Source: Streptomyces sp. A0958
GTDB lineage: Bacteria; Actinomycetota; Actinomycetes; Streptomycetales; Streptomycetaceae
Assembly: GCF_004795035.1 (NCBI RefSeq)
Contig: NZ_SSBK01000045.1
Span: 1 to 44,361 of the forward strand
Direction of reading: 5' to 3'
Length of the DNA stretch: 44,361 nucleotides
The notes beneath the pieces were generated by a model that worked only from the letters and a program-made list of their open reading frames with translations, did no database searches and was not told where the DNA came from. The position numbers were made by a program, and so were the translations under genes. Positions 1 to 6,941 of the stretch are shown piece after piece (the stretch's first letter is position 1; each line of letters opens with the position of its first letter).

Positions 1-58
1 GGTACATCCGGACCGCACGCTCACGCAACTCCAGCGGGTACTTTCTCGGGGCAGGCAT
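1..58 (-). CDS. IS3-family transposase OrfA, 5' end only
   Basis: Reading the minus strand from the ATG at 58-56 gives MPAPRKYPLELRERAVRMY before the window ends. This is the standard start of the helix-turn-helix OrfA of actinobacterial IS3-family insertion sequences. A GAGGAG ribosome site lies about eight bases upstream. OrfA normally works with an OrfB (DDE integrase domain) made by frameshifting, and that gene would be further left. Only 19 complete codons are visible, so whether the element is intact cannot be judged. Confidence 0.8.
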   Translation of the reverse strand, partial: MPAPRKYPLELRERAVRMY

Positions 59-75
59 CGTCTGGGCTCCTCTCA

Positions 76-99
76 TGACACCCATCTGACCCGCTGTCA
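76..99. repeat. Probable IS3 end at the integrase stop codon
   Basis: The stretch begins TGACA and ends TGTCA, with related TGAC/GTCA segments inside. It lies between the transposase start and the integrase reading frame. The integrase stop codon (97-99, minus strand TGA) is made of its outermost three bases. That suggests the insertion sequence ends here and supplies the stop. The other IS end is not in the window, so the terminal inverted repeat could not be matched. Confidence 0.4.
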
Positions 100-1851
100 G
101 CATCTTTCGCATCTCGGGGGAACCTCATCCACAGCCTGTGCACACGCCTCGGCGAAGGCAGCCTCTACGGCGGCCTTGTCCATGCCTCGCACCTGCGCCT
201 CGACCTCCTGGCCCGTGCCGGGTCGTCGGGCGGTGCGCCAGGCCGAGGCGCGGTCGGTGTAGCGGTCTGTCTCGAAGTCCCAGGCCGGCATCGACCAATG
301 CTCTGGGCCTCCGGTCGCCGTGCGTTCCCCGCCGGGGAGGAACAAGGCTCGGGCGTGGAAGACCACGGCCCGCTCCGGTATGCGGTCGCGGATGGCGCTC
401 GCGCCCTCCGGGCCTTGGTGTTCCCACCGCCACCGGTCCCATTCCTCGACCTCGGCGGCGTAGTCGGGCCAGTCCTCGCCCCAGCGTGCGACGACCTCGT
501 CGGCGTGCTCGCGGTAGAGGAAGGGCACGCACCGCTCGCCGAGGCGGGCGACGTGGACCACCAGCTCGGCGGGGACGGGACTCTGGCTGGCCTCCGGCGG
601 CGCAGCGCTTCCCGCGGTCTCGTCCGTACCCCACAGGAGGCCGCCGACCTTGGCTGCGGTGTCCTTGAGGACGCGGCTGGTCAGGTGCTGGTAGCGGCGA
701 CGCATCCGGGCGGACTTGCCGGGCTCCCAGCCCATGATGGCGTCGACGACCGCGTCGGCGACGCCGAGGATGAGCAGGACCGTGGCGGCCGTGTGGCGGG
801 CGTCGTGGAGACGGGCATCTCGGACGCCTGCGGCTTTCAGTAGCTCCTTCCACTTGTGATAGTCCGTGTTCGGGTTCAGAGGCTCGCCGGTCGGCGAGGT
901 GAAGACGTACCCCTTCTCAGACCAGAGGTCACGGGCCACGGTTCGCTCGCGGGCCTGGTCCTCCTTGTGCCGGCGCAGGAGCTGGAGCAGCTCTTCGGGT
1001 ACGCCGATAGGCCGCTGGCCGGCGCGGGACTTCGCGTTCTTGGTCTCGCGCCGCGTGTTGATCTTCTGAGGGCAGAAGCCGGGCTTGCGTCCGCAGCGGT
1101 CTCCGCAGCCGTGCTTGTAGCGGGGCCGCAGCCGGCCGCGACGTACGCGGATAACGCCGAGGTCGAAGTCGACGTCTGCCCAATGCATGCCGAGGACCTC
1201 ACCCTGGCGCAGGCCGAGTGCGAGCGCGATGACCCAGCGGGCGGTGTTGCGGTGCTTGGCAGCCTCGGCGAGAAGGTGCTGGACCTCCTCGACCGTGTAC
1301 GGCTCGACCTCTTCCTCTTCGACCTTGGGGGCCTTGGCGATGGAGGACGGGTTCGTCGTGAGGTGCTGGCGCCGTACGGCCTCGTTCAGTGCGGTGCGGA
1401 GAGTCCGGTGCGCCTGATGGGCGGTGCCAGCGCTGCTGCCGCTGTCCTGCATCTTCTTGTAGAAGCGCTCCAGGTGCTCGGGTTGCAGCTTCTCCAGTCG
1501 GTGGGCGCCGAGGCCGGGGATGAGGTGGTGATAGACGGCGACGCGGTAGCCGTCGATCGTGTTCTCCGAGACATGCGCGGCAGCGATGTTCTCGACCCAG
1601 TGGGTGAGCCAGGTCTTCACGGTCCACCACTGGCCGGCCTTGCGCACCGCGCCCTTGTCGCGCTGGCGCTCCAGCTCGCGGACGACCTTGGTGACCTCGG
1701 CGCGGGTCTTACGGCTGACGTGGCGCCGGTCCGGGGTGCCGTCGTCCTTGACGCCGACGGTGACTCGGCCGTGCCAGCGGCCGTCCTTGCCGAGGTAGAT
1801 GGAGGAGGCGCCGTTGGGCTGGCGAGACTTCGGTGTGGAGGTGCGAGTCAC
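97..1851 (-). CDS. int: Tyrosine site-specific integrase with C-terminal extension
   Basis: This is a 584-residue tyrosine recombinase that would insert and excise the element at its tRNA-Ser site. An N-terminal SAM-like core-binding domain (about 80-165) precedes the catalytic domain. The catalytic set is readable: R215 in LGLRQGE, H349 and R352 in HDARHT, W375 in GW, and the nucleophile Y387 in RRYQHL. A Cys-rich insert (about 249-260) is common in Streptomyces integrases. The catalytic domain ends near 410, yet the frame continues another 170 residues of unassigned sequence, longer than usual. Its TGA stop coincides with the putative IS end, so the extension may be natural or the tail may be truncated. 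The GTG start overlaps the upstream gene's TGA by four bases, implying coupled translation. Confidence 0.93.
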   Translation of the reverse strand: MTRTSTPKSRQPNGASSIYLGKDGRWHGRVTVGVKDDGTPDRRHVSRKTRAEVTKVVRELERQRDKGAVRKAGQWWTVKTWLTHWVENIAAAHVSENTIDGYRVAVYHHLIPGLGAHRLEKLQPEHLERFYKKMQDSGSSAGTAHQAHRTLRTALNEAVRRQHLTTNPSSIAKAPKVEEEEVEPYTVEEVQHLLAEAAKHRNTARWVIALALGLRQGEVLGMHWADVDFDLGVIRVRRGRLRPRYKHGCGDRCGRKPGFCPQKINTRRETKNAKSRAGQRPIGVPEELLQLLRRHKEDQARERTVARDLWSEKGYVFTSPTGEPLNPNTDYHKWKELLKAAGVRDARLHDARHTAATVLLILGVADAVVDAIMGWEPGKSARMRRRYQHLTSRVLKDTAAKVGGLLWGTDETAGSAAPPEASQSPVPAELVVHVARLGERCVPFLYREHADEVVARWGEDWPDYAAEVEEWDRWRWEHQGPEGASAIRDRIPERAVVFHARALFLPGGERTATGGPEHWSMPAWDFETDRYTDRASAWRTARRPGTGQEVEAQVRGMDKAAVEAAFAEACAQAVDEVPPRCERC

Positions 1852-2144
1852 GCGGCGGCCCCGAAATCGGTCGCCGACAGTCGGCGGGCCATGAAGTCGT
1901 TCACCGCCTCCGCTGGAATGCGGCGCAAGCTCCCGATCTTGACGGAGGCGATCTCACCGGACGAGACGTACTCGTACAGCTTGGTGCGGCCGATGCCGAT
2001 TCGACGGGCGGCCTCGGAGACGGTCAGGGCGACCAAGGTCGTGTCGCCGACGGGTCGCCGCTCGGCCATCAGGATGCGCAGGGCGTCTTCGGGGACGTCC
2101 AGGAGCTGGGCTATCTGGGAAATGGGCAGCGTGGGCTGCGGCAT
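1848..2144 (-). CDS. Excisionase-like HTH (MerR/Xis-type) protein
   Basis: A small protein of about 98 residues with an excisionase-type winged helix: LTVSEAARRIGIGRTKLYEY, then a basic segment and an IPAEAV strand. It probably acts as the recombination directionality factor, bending att DNA so that the integrase excises the element. The frame is open back to 2258. I prefer the ATG at 2144-2142 because a GGGAGGAG ribosome site sits about seven bases upstream, and because the bases above it form the repeated leader element also found before the helicase gene. The stop overlaps the integrase GTG, so the two form one unit. Confidence 0.8.
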   Translation of the reverse strand: MPQPTLPISQIAQLLDVPEDALRILMAERRPVGDTTLVALTVSEAARRIGIGRTKLYEYVSSGEIASVKIGSLRRIPAEAVNDFMARRLSATDFGAAA

Positions 2145-2181
2145 GGGGATACTCCTCCCGCCGGCCTCGCGGCGTCGCGGG

Positions 2182-2233
2182 AGCGGCAACTCCCGCCGGC
2201 CTGGCCGGTGGCGTCGTTCAGGGATGGATGGTT
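2182..2233 (-). repeat. Leader repeat, left copy (before xis/int)
   Basis: Read on the minus strand, this carries AACCATCCATCCCTGAACGA (2233-2214), then ACCGG, AGGCCGG and GTTGCCGC blocks. The same blocks occur in the same order at 3047-3092 on the plus strand. Each copy lies just upstream of the first gene of an element operon. The two copies form an inverted pair around the XRE gene, so they may be repressor-bound or leader-RNA elements. Confidence 0.7.
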
Positions 2234-2240
2234 GATCGTC

Positions 2241-2256
2241 GGCGACGGAGGTCGCC
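2241..2256 (-). promoter_or_regulatory. Leader hairpin before left repeat
   Basis: A perfect 6-bp stem with a 4-base loop (GGCGAC/GTCGCC) lies 7 bases upstream of the left leader repeat on the minus strand. The right repeat also has a hairpin upstream (2999-3027). It may be an attenuator or a processing site in the xis/int leader. Confidence 0.4.
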
Positions 2257-2306
2257 ACGTGTGGTGTTCTCGGCGTTCGTAGCGCCGTGGAAGAGACAGT
2301 GGTCGG

Positions 2307-2846
2307 CTATTCGCCGACGGGTCGCTGCCCCTGGTTTCGCAGGTGGGCCCGGGACGGGTGCATGCTTCTCATCAACGCCCGCTCTTCGAGCCGGAGGAGC
2401 TCGTCGACCTGCCCTCTCCGCTCGGGTCCCTTGTCCCCGTAGGCATCGAGTTCCCTCTGGATCTCGCCCAGGTGCATCTGGTTCCGGTCGATCGCCGCTC
2501 GAAGCTGGTGGTACTCCCGCGTCATCTGGACGTACTCATGGGCCAGCTGCCGAATGCGGGGCGTGGCCAGCTCCCCCGGCGGGCCGGTCAGGTCCTGCAT
2601 GGTGAGGTCGAAAACCTTGCAGAAGCCGAGCGCCTCGTCGAGGTTCACCCTGCGACGGGGCTTGCCGCTCTCGATGCGCCAGATCGCGGACTGGTTGATC
2701 GGATGACCGACAGCAGCCATCTCCTCGGCGAGCTTCACCGTGCTCCAACCACGGACCTCGCGTTCCAGCTTGACGCGTGCGGCGACGTGATCTTCCGGCA
2801 CCGGTCGACCTGGGCCGGCGCGCTCCGCGCCTTCCTCACCGCTCAC
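2307..2846 (-). CDS. XRE-family transcriptional regulator of the element
   Basis: This 179-residue protein has an N-terminal HTH_3/XRE domain (about 20-85). KLAEEMAAVGHPINQSAIWRI forms the recognition helices and is followed by the family's ESGKPRRRVNLDEAL segment. The C-terminal half is predicted helical, with coiled-coil character (about 95-165). The GTG start at 2846 has AGGGAGG at good distance. It is divergent from the helicase operon and upstream of xis/int on the same strand, as expected for a maintenance repressor controlling excision and replication. The inverted leader repeats on either side are candidate target sites, by inference only. Confidence 0.88.
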   Translation of the reverse strand: MSGEEGAERAGPGRPVPEDHVAARVKLEREVRGWSTVKLAEEMAAVGHPINQSAIWRIESGKPRRRVNLDEALGFCKVFDLTMQDLTGPPGELATPRIRQLAHEYVQMTREYHQLRAAIDRNQMHLGEIQRELDAYGDKGPERRGQVDELLRLEERALMRSMHPSRAHLRNQGQRPVGE

Positions 2847-2895
2847 TCGCGCCTCCCTTCACACGTCGACAGGTCCAATCGATCCAGCGTCCACA

Positions 2896-2924
2896 ACTAA
2901 ACATCGTTGCGGATTGAAATGCAA
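2896..2924 (-). promoter_or_regulatory. Putative promoter of the XRE gene
   Basis: On the minus strand, TTGCAT (2924-2919) and TTTAGT (2901-2896) are separated by 17 bases. This fits a sigma-70 type promoter about 50 bp upstream of the GTG start. Called by eye. Confidence 0.45.
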
Positions 2925-2928
2925 GGCA

Positions 2929-2956
2929 TTGCGTTGCCGAAAATCTCGGCTATGGT
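2929..2956 (+). promoter_or_regulatory. Putative promoter of the helicase operon
   Basis: TTGCGT (2929-2934) and TATGGT (2951-2956) are 16 bases apart. They run back to back with the XRE promoter in an AT-richer stretch. Transcription from here would carry the 2999-3027 hairpin and the leader repeat in a long 5' UTR. Confidence 0.45.
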
Positions 2957-2998
2957 CGTATTCCGCCGTACAGCGACGGAGGGAACCGCACACGCAAG

Positions 2999-3027
2999 CG
3001 GCCCCGGTGCTACGAACACCGGGGCCG
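2999..3027 (+). promoter_or_regulatory. Leader hairpin (11-bp stem) before helicase gene
   Basis: CGGCCCCGGTG and CACCGGGGCCG form a perfect 11-bp stem with a 7-base loop and no T-run. Between promoter and gene it could be an attenuator or an RNA-stabilising element. Confidence 0.55.
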
Positions 3028-3046
3028 AATAGAGGCTCCACCGCAC

Positions 3047-3092
3047 AACCATCCATCCCTGAACGATCGAAACCGGAGGCCGGGGTTGCCGC
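3047..3092 (+). repeat. Leader repeat, right copy (before helicase)
   Basis: This begins with the same 20 bases as the left copy (AACCATCCATCCCTGAACGA, 3047-3066) and continues with ACCGG, AGGCCGG and GTTGCCGC blocks, with small spacing differences. It ends about 30 bases before the helicase GTG. Confidence 0.75.
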
Positions 3093-3121
3093 CCCATATG
3101 GCCTGCCGGGTGAGGAGCTCC

Positions 3122-4642
3122 GTGAACCAGGGTACGACCCTGCCATCCCAGACGCCATCCCGCTTCGACGAAGGCTCCACCCCGACGGAGCATCCATTCA
3201 ACCTGGACGCCGAGTGCGCAGTCCTCGGCGCCTGCATGCACGAACCCGGCGTCATCGCCGCGGTCAGGCCCATCCTCGGCGACGACGCCTTCTACCGGCC
3301 CGCGCACGAGACCATCTGGCGCGCGCTCCTCACTCAGCACCGCGAGGACAAACCCACCGACCCGATCGTCCTCACCGAGCTGCTCCAGCAGCAAGGGGAC
3401 CTACAGCGCGTGGGTGGCCACACCTACCTGTCTCAACTCGCCAACGCCCCCTACGGCACCAGCAGCGCCGAATACCACGCGGAGATCCTCCGCTCGAAGG
3501 CTGACCTTCGCCGCCTGGTGACCTCGGCGGTACGAACCCTCCAGCGGGCCCGGGAACCCGGCGCCGATCCCGAGGCGATCCGCAGCGAAGTCGAAGCGGA
3601 AGTGCGCGCAGAGCGTGAGCGTGCGCTCGCCTCGGGGCAAGGACGGTTGTCCCGCTTCGCCACCGACGGGTGGTCATTCGTCAAAGAGAGCGGGGCGGAC
3701 GCCGAGCCCTTGTGGGGTACGCGTGAGAAGACCGTCTGGGCACCGGGCGAGAGCCTGATGATCGTCGGCGCTCCGGGCGTCGGCAAGACCACGCTGGCCC
3801 ATCAAGTGATCTTCGCCCGCCTCGGTCTCCAGGAGACCGTCCTGGAGATGCCCGTCGCCCCAAGCCGGCGAGTGCTCTACCTGGCAATGGACCGCCCCAA
3901 GCAGATCGCCAAGGCCATGGCCCGCCGCGTTTTCTCGACCGACGAGAAGATCCTGCGCGAGCGGCTCGTGGTCTGGCAGGGCCCGCTGCCCGCGACCCTC
4001 GACAAGGAGCCCGACCTCCTCGCCGATCTCGCCGCCGCCCACGAGGCCGACACGATCGTGATCGACAGCCTCAAGGACGCGGTCAGCACGATGGTCGACG
4101 ACAGTCTCGCGGTCGCCTTCCACAACGCCCGCATGCGCGCCCTGCGCAACGGCGTGGAGATCCTGGAACTGCATCACCAGCGCAAGGCAACCGCGGACGC
4201 CCCACGTGGGCAACGCCCCAGCCTGGACCAGGTCTACGGCTCCACCTGGATCACCGCCGGCGCGGGCAGTGTCCTGTTCGTGAGCGGACGGGCAGGAGAT
4301 CCTGCGGTCACCCTGCACCACCTCAAGACCCCCACCGGTGAGGTCGGCCCCCTGGACGTCACGCACGACCATGTGCGCGGCACCACCATCGTCGACCCCA
4401 CCAAGGACCCCGCCGTCCTGCTGCGCAACGCCCCCAACGGGCTGACCGCACGCGACCTGGCCACCGTCCTCATCGGCGGAGGCGAACCCCACCGCGCCGA
4501 CATCGAGAAGGCCCGACGCCACCTCGGCCGCCTCGTCGACAGCGGCCTGGCCACCAAGACCGACGGCATCGCCGGAGGGGCCGGAGGCGGCCAGCAGGCC
4601 CGCTACTACGCCTCCGCCCGCCACCTCACCGCCGTCGGCTGA
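3122..4642 (+). CDS. DnaB-N / RecA-fold replicative helicase-like protein
   Basis: A 506-residue two-domain protein. The N-terminal part (about 25-125) is DnaB-N-like, with HPFNLDAECAVLGACM and later DPIVLTELLQQQG and GGHTYLSQLAN. A linker leads to a RepA/RecA-type ATPase with Walker A GAPGVGKTT (about 217-225) and Walker B DTIVIDSLKD (about 309). The C-terminal portion resembles a winged helix. It probably loads or unwinds DNA for element replication after excision. The frame is open back to 3086, but GTG 3122 has AGGAG four bases upstream. It is first in the operon with the membrane protein, MobC and relaxase. A host primase/helicase-loading role is an alternative. Confidence 0.82.
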   Translation: MNQGTTLPSQTPSRFDEGSTPTEHPFNLDAECAVLGACMHEPGVIAAVRPILGDDAFYRPAHETIWRALLTQHREDKPTDPIVLTELLQQQGDLQRVGGHTYLSQLANAPYGTSSAEYHAEILRSKADLRRLVTSAVRTLQRAREPGADPEAIRSEVEAEVRAERERALASGQGRLSRFATDGWSFVKESGADAEPLWGTREKTVWAPGESLMIVGAPGVGKTTLAHQVIFARLGLQETVLEMPVAPSRRVLYLAMDRPKQIAKAMARRVFSTDEKILRERLVVWQGPLPATLDKEPDLLADLAAAHEADTIVIDSLKDAVSTMVDDSLAVAFHNARMRALRNGVEILELHHQRKATADAPRGQRPSLDQVYGSTWITAGAGSVLFVSGRAGDPAVTLHHLKTPTGEVGPLDVTHDHVRGTTIVDPTKDPAVLLRNAPNGLTARDLATVLIGGGEPHRADIEKARRHLGRLVDSGLATKTDGIAGGAGGGQQARYYASARHLTAVG

Positions 4643-4754
4643 CCTCCTCGCCAGCCCCCTCGAAGCGTTCACGGGACCGTGCACGTGGCCTCCACGCCCG
4701 TGCACCCTCGTGAACCGCTCACAGGGCACACGGTCACCGAAAAACCGCAGGTAG

Positions 4755-4804
4755 AGCGATCACGCGCCCGTACACGCCGTACACGTGCCTAAGCGATCAC
4801 GCGC
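4755..4804. repeat. Direct repeats in the helicase/membrane-protein gap
   Basis: AGCGATCACGCGC occurs twice (4755-4767 and 4792-4804), and GTACACG twice between them (4770-4776 and 4779-4785). The block lies in the 250-bp gap after the helicase gene and directly abuts an 11-bp hairpin. Iteron-like spacing suggests a protein-binding or origin site. Nothing else is visible in this gap. Confidence 0.5.
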
Positions 4805-4831
4805 GGGCCCCCCTTTAGAAGGGGGCCCGCG
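4802..4831. terminator. GC-rich hairpin after helicase gene
   Basis: CGCGGGCCCCC and GGGGGCCCGCG form a perfect 11-bp stem with an 8-base loop and no T-tract, the form common for Streptomyces terminators. Its overlap with the second direct repeat leaves a role in replication or transfer open. Confidence 0.55.
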
Positions 4832-4894
4832 TGTACGCCCCCTCCGTGAACGCCGTGGTCGTCTCCCCGCCCTTCCCCCGGAGTAGATCCGCGC

Positions 4895-6274
4895 ATGCCG
4901 CCCGCCATACCCGAAACACTCGCCACCGCCCCCTTCCCGTACGCCGACAGCCCGCTCCTGCCCGCCGCCGTCTTGGCGGTTGCCGCCGGTGCACTGCTCG
5001 CGGGCCTGAGGGCCCGACGCAGCCAACGCCTCCCCCATGATCGGAAGCGGCGGCCCTCGGCTGCCGTCGTCACCGCCACCGTGGCGGCGCTCGTGTGCAC
5101 GGCCTACAGCGCGGACACCAGCTGGCGGTTCGCCGCCCACTACCTCGACATGCGCAACACCGCCGAGCGCACAGCGATGTTCTCCGCCGCTGAACTCGCC
5201 CTGTTCTCGATGGCGCTGATGGCCCGGCAGAACCTGCATGGTCCACGGCAGACGGCCGGCTTGCCCGGAGTCCTGGTCTGGGTGATCACCGCCATGCAGA
5301 CCATTCCCGCCTACGCCGAGTCCGGCCCGGTCGGCGGCACCGTACGCGCCTTCACCGGCCCGGTGATGGCGGCCGTGCTGTGGCACCTGGCCATGGGCAT
5401 CGAGCTCCGTCAGCGCACTCCCGACGCCACCTCCCACGGGTTCGGCGCTGTACTCACTCGGCAGGCCCGCGAGCGGCTGCTCGCCCGGCTGGGGGTCTTC
5501 GAACAGGACCAGGGCGCGGCTGAGATCATCCGCGATCGGGCCACGCAGCGGGCCGTCGCCCTGGCTACTCGCCTCGCTGAGATGACTCCCGGACAGCGGA
5601 CCGAACGGGCAGGCCGCCGCACCATACGTCGGCTTGCCAAGGCGCTCGCCCGCTCCGGCATCGATGCCGACCCGTTCCGGAACGAGCAGCTGCTGCGCCA
5701 GCTCGCCACCCGCCGTCAAGCAGCCGCCCTGGCCACCGTCAATCTGCCCGAGCGCTGGAGCCTGCCCGTCGGGCAGCCCCTCGACCTGCCCACTGCGCAG
5801 CCCGGATCCTCCCAGGCAGAAGCCGACGGGCAAGCGACCGACCACGATCGGGCAGACCGCGACGGGCGGGCAGAAGACCACGCCCGCCCGCACCCGTCAG
5901 ATCCGGTCGACGGGGCGCCCGACCCGGGCGCCGGCCCCAATCCCACCGACCACTCCAGCCCGAAAACGGCCGCCCGCTCGCACCAGGTGGCGCGCCCGCA
6001 AGACGCCGCTCCGCCTCCTACGGGCAGCACCTCACTCACCCCATCGGCCAGGCATCACACGCCGAAGCCGAAGCGGTCCGTGCGCAAGCCCAGCGCTTCC
6101 GACGAGGTCATCCTCGCGTCCGCCCGCCGCGTGTACGAGGAGACCGGCAGCGTCGGACGCGACCGTGTGGAGGACGCCGTGCGCGACGCCGGCTACAGCG
6201 TCTCCAGCAACGTCGTGGGCCGTGTCGTCCGCGAGTTCAAGTCCCGGATCGGGGCCGCACACGCAGATTCCTGA
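4895..6274 (+). CDS. DUF2637-like membrane protein with C-terminal HTH-like tail
   Basis: The protein has 459 residues. The first 170 hold four or five hydrophobic segments (roughly 20-38, 55-75, 90-112, 122-140, 150-168), and MALMARQNLHG with the following pattern resembles DUF2637 proteins of Streptomyces plasmids and ICEs. Residues 170-290 are soluble and helical. Residues 290-385 are a Pro/Asp/Ala-rich linker. Residues 390-455 (DEVILASARRVYEETG onwards) look like a small winged helix. Such proteins are usually grouped with plasmid spread or transfer genes, but a mechanism is not established. It lies 250 bp after the helicase gene and 49 bp before MobC. Confidence 0.7.
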   Translation: MPPAIPETLATAPFPYADSPLLPAAVLAVAAGALLAGLRARRSQRLPHDRKRRPSAAVVTATVAALVCTAYSADTSWRFAAHYLDMRNTAERTAMFSAAELALFSMALMARQNLHGPRQTAGLPGVLVWVITAMQTIPAYAESGPVGGTVRAFTGPVMAAVLWHLAMGIELRQRTPDATSHGFGAVLTRQARERLLARLGVFEQDQGAAEIIRDRATQRAVALATRLAEMTPGQRTERAGRRTIRRLAKALARSGIDADPFRNEQLLRQLATRRQAAALATVNLPERWSLPVGQPLDLPTAQPGSSQAEADGQATDHDRADRDGRAEDHARPHPSDPVDGAPDPGAGPNPTDHSSPKTAARSHQVARPQDAAPPPTGSTSLTPSARHHTPKPKRSVRKPSASDEVILASARRVYEETGSVGRDRVEDAVRDAGYSVSSNVVGRVVREFKSRIGAAHADS

Positions 6275-6323
6275 CCCAAGACCGCAACGACTCACCCCAG
6301 CGGTGACCTGAGACGGAGATCCC

Positions 6324-6941
6324 GTGCGCGACCCCCATCACGAACCCGCCGCATGCCAACAGCAGCCGACCACCACCCCAGCAGAAGGCGGAGCAAGTTG
6401 TCCCGGGAGCAATGCTCCCGGAATTCCCGCCCCAAGGGCGGCGGGACCGGCCCTTCGCGAGGGGGCGCCGGACCGGCAGGCTGCGACCGAAGGCGGACCG
6501 CAGCCAGGAGGGGGACGGCAGGCCGAGCCCCTTTCGCGGCGACGCCAGCGCGCCCGTCAGCCGAAGCCCCGAAAGCGCCTGCACCAGCCCAGCTGCCGCA
6601 TGAACGACGCCGAGTACCAGCGCTTCACCGACGCAGCCGCCCAGTGCCAGATGACCAATGCCGCCTTCCTCGCCTACGCAGTCGACAAGGCGGCCCGCGA
6701 CCTGACCCGCACTGCGGCCGAGATCGCCACCGAGCGGGAAGTCCTCGATGAGGTGTTCGCCGCCCGCCGGCACCTGGGTCGGATTCATGGCTTGTTCAAT
6801 CAGGTCGCCAAGGCACTCAACTCCGGCGCCGACGCACCCCACCTCGACGCCGCCGCTCAGGCCGTCCTGAACGCTGCCCGCCGGATGGAAGACGCCGCCG
6901 ACACCCTGCTCGCCCACCGGGACGGTGGCTGCCCGGCATGA
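6324..6941 (+). CDS. mobC: MobC-like relaxosome accessory protein
   Basis: This 205-residue protein has its conserved part from about 80 to 200. A basic RQPKPRKRLHQPSCRMN stretch is followed by the MobC core with FLAYAVDKAARD and RRHLGRIHGLFNQVAKALNSG. MobC proteins bind oriT beside the relaxase. The first 80 residues are low-complexity, and their DNA holds three hairpins (6403-6475), so oriT may lie inside the coding sequence. GTG 6324 has GGAG five bases upstream. I see no better in-frame start downstream. The stop overlaps the relaxase ATG (ATGA). Confidence 0.88.
   Translation: MRDPHHEPAACQQQPTTTPAEGGASCPGSNAPGIPAPRAAGPALREGAPDRQAATEGGPQPGGGRQAEPLSRRRQRARQPKPRKRLHQPSCRMNDAEYQRFTDAAAQCQMTNAAFLAYAVDKAARDLTRTAAEIATEREVLDEVFAARRHLGRIHGLFNQVAKALNSGADAPHLDAAAQAVLNAARRMEDAADTLLAHRDGGCPA
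6400..6475. other. Candidate oriT hairpin cluster inside mobC
   Basis: Three inverted repeats follow each other: CCGGGAGCA-A-TGCTCCCGG (6403-6421, perfect), TCCCGCC/GGCGGGA (6425-6431 and 6440-6446), and a GCCC..GGGGGC/CCGGC..GCCGG structure to about 6475. The protein encoded here is low-complexity. Its position next to mobC and the relaxase suggests a transfer origin. A nic site cannot be assigned by eye. Confidence 0.4.

Noticed and set aside
856..2235. 459-residue plus-strand open frame
   Set aside because: Antisense to the integrase, which has all catalytic residues. The frame has no protein features.
3122..4642. RepSA-type rolling-circle initiator
   Set aside because: It has DnaB-N and Walker motifs, not the HUH/tyrosine motifs of rolling-circle initiators.
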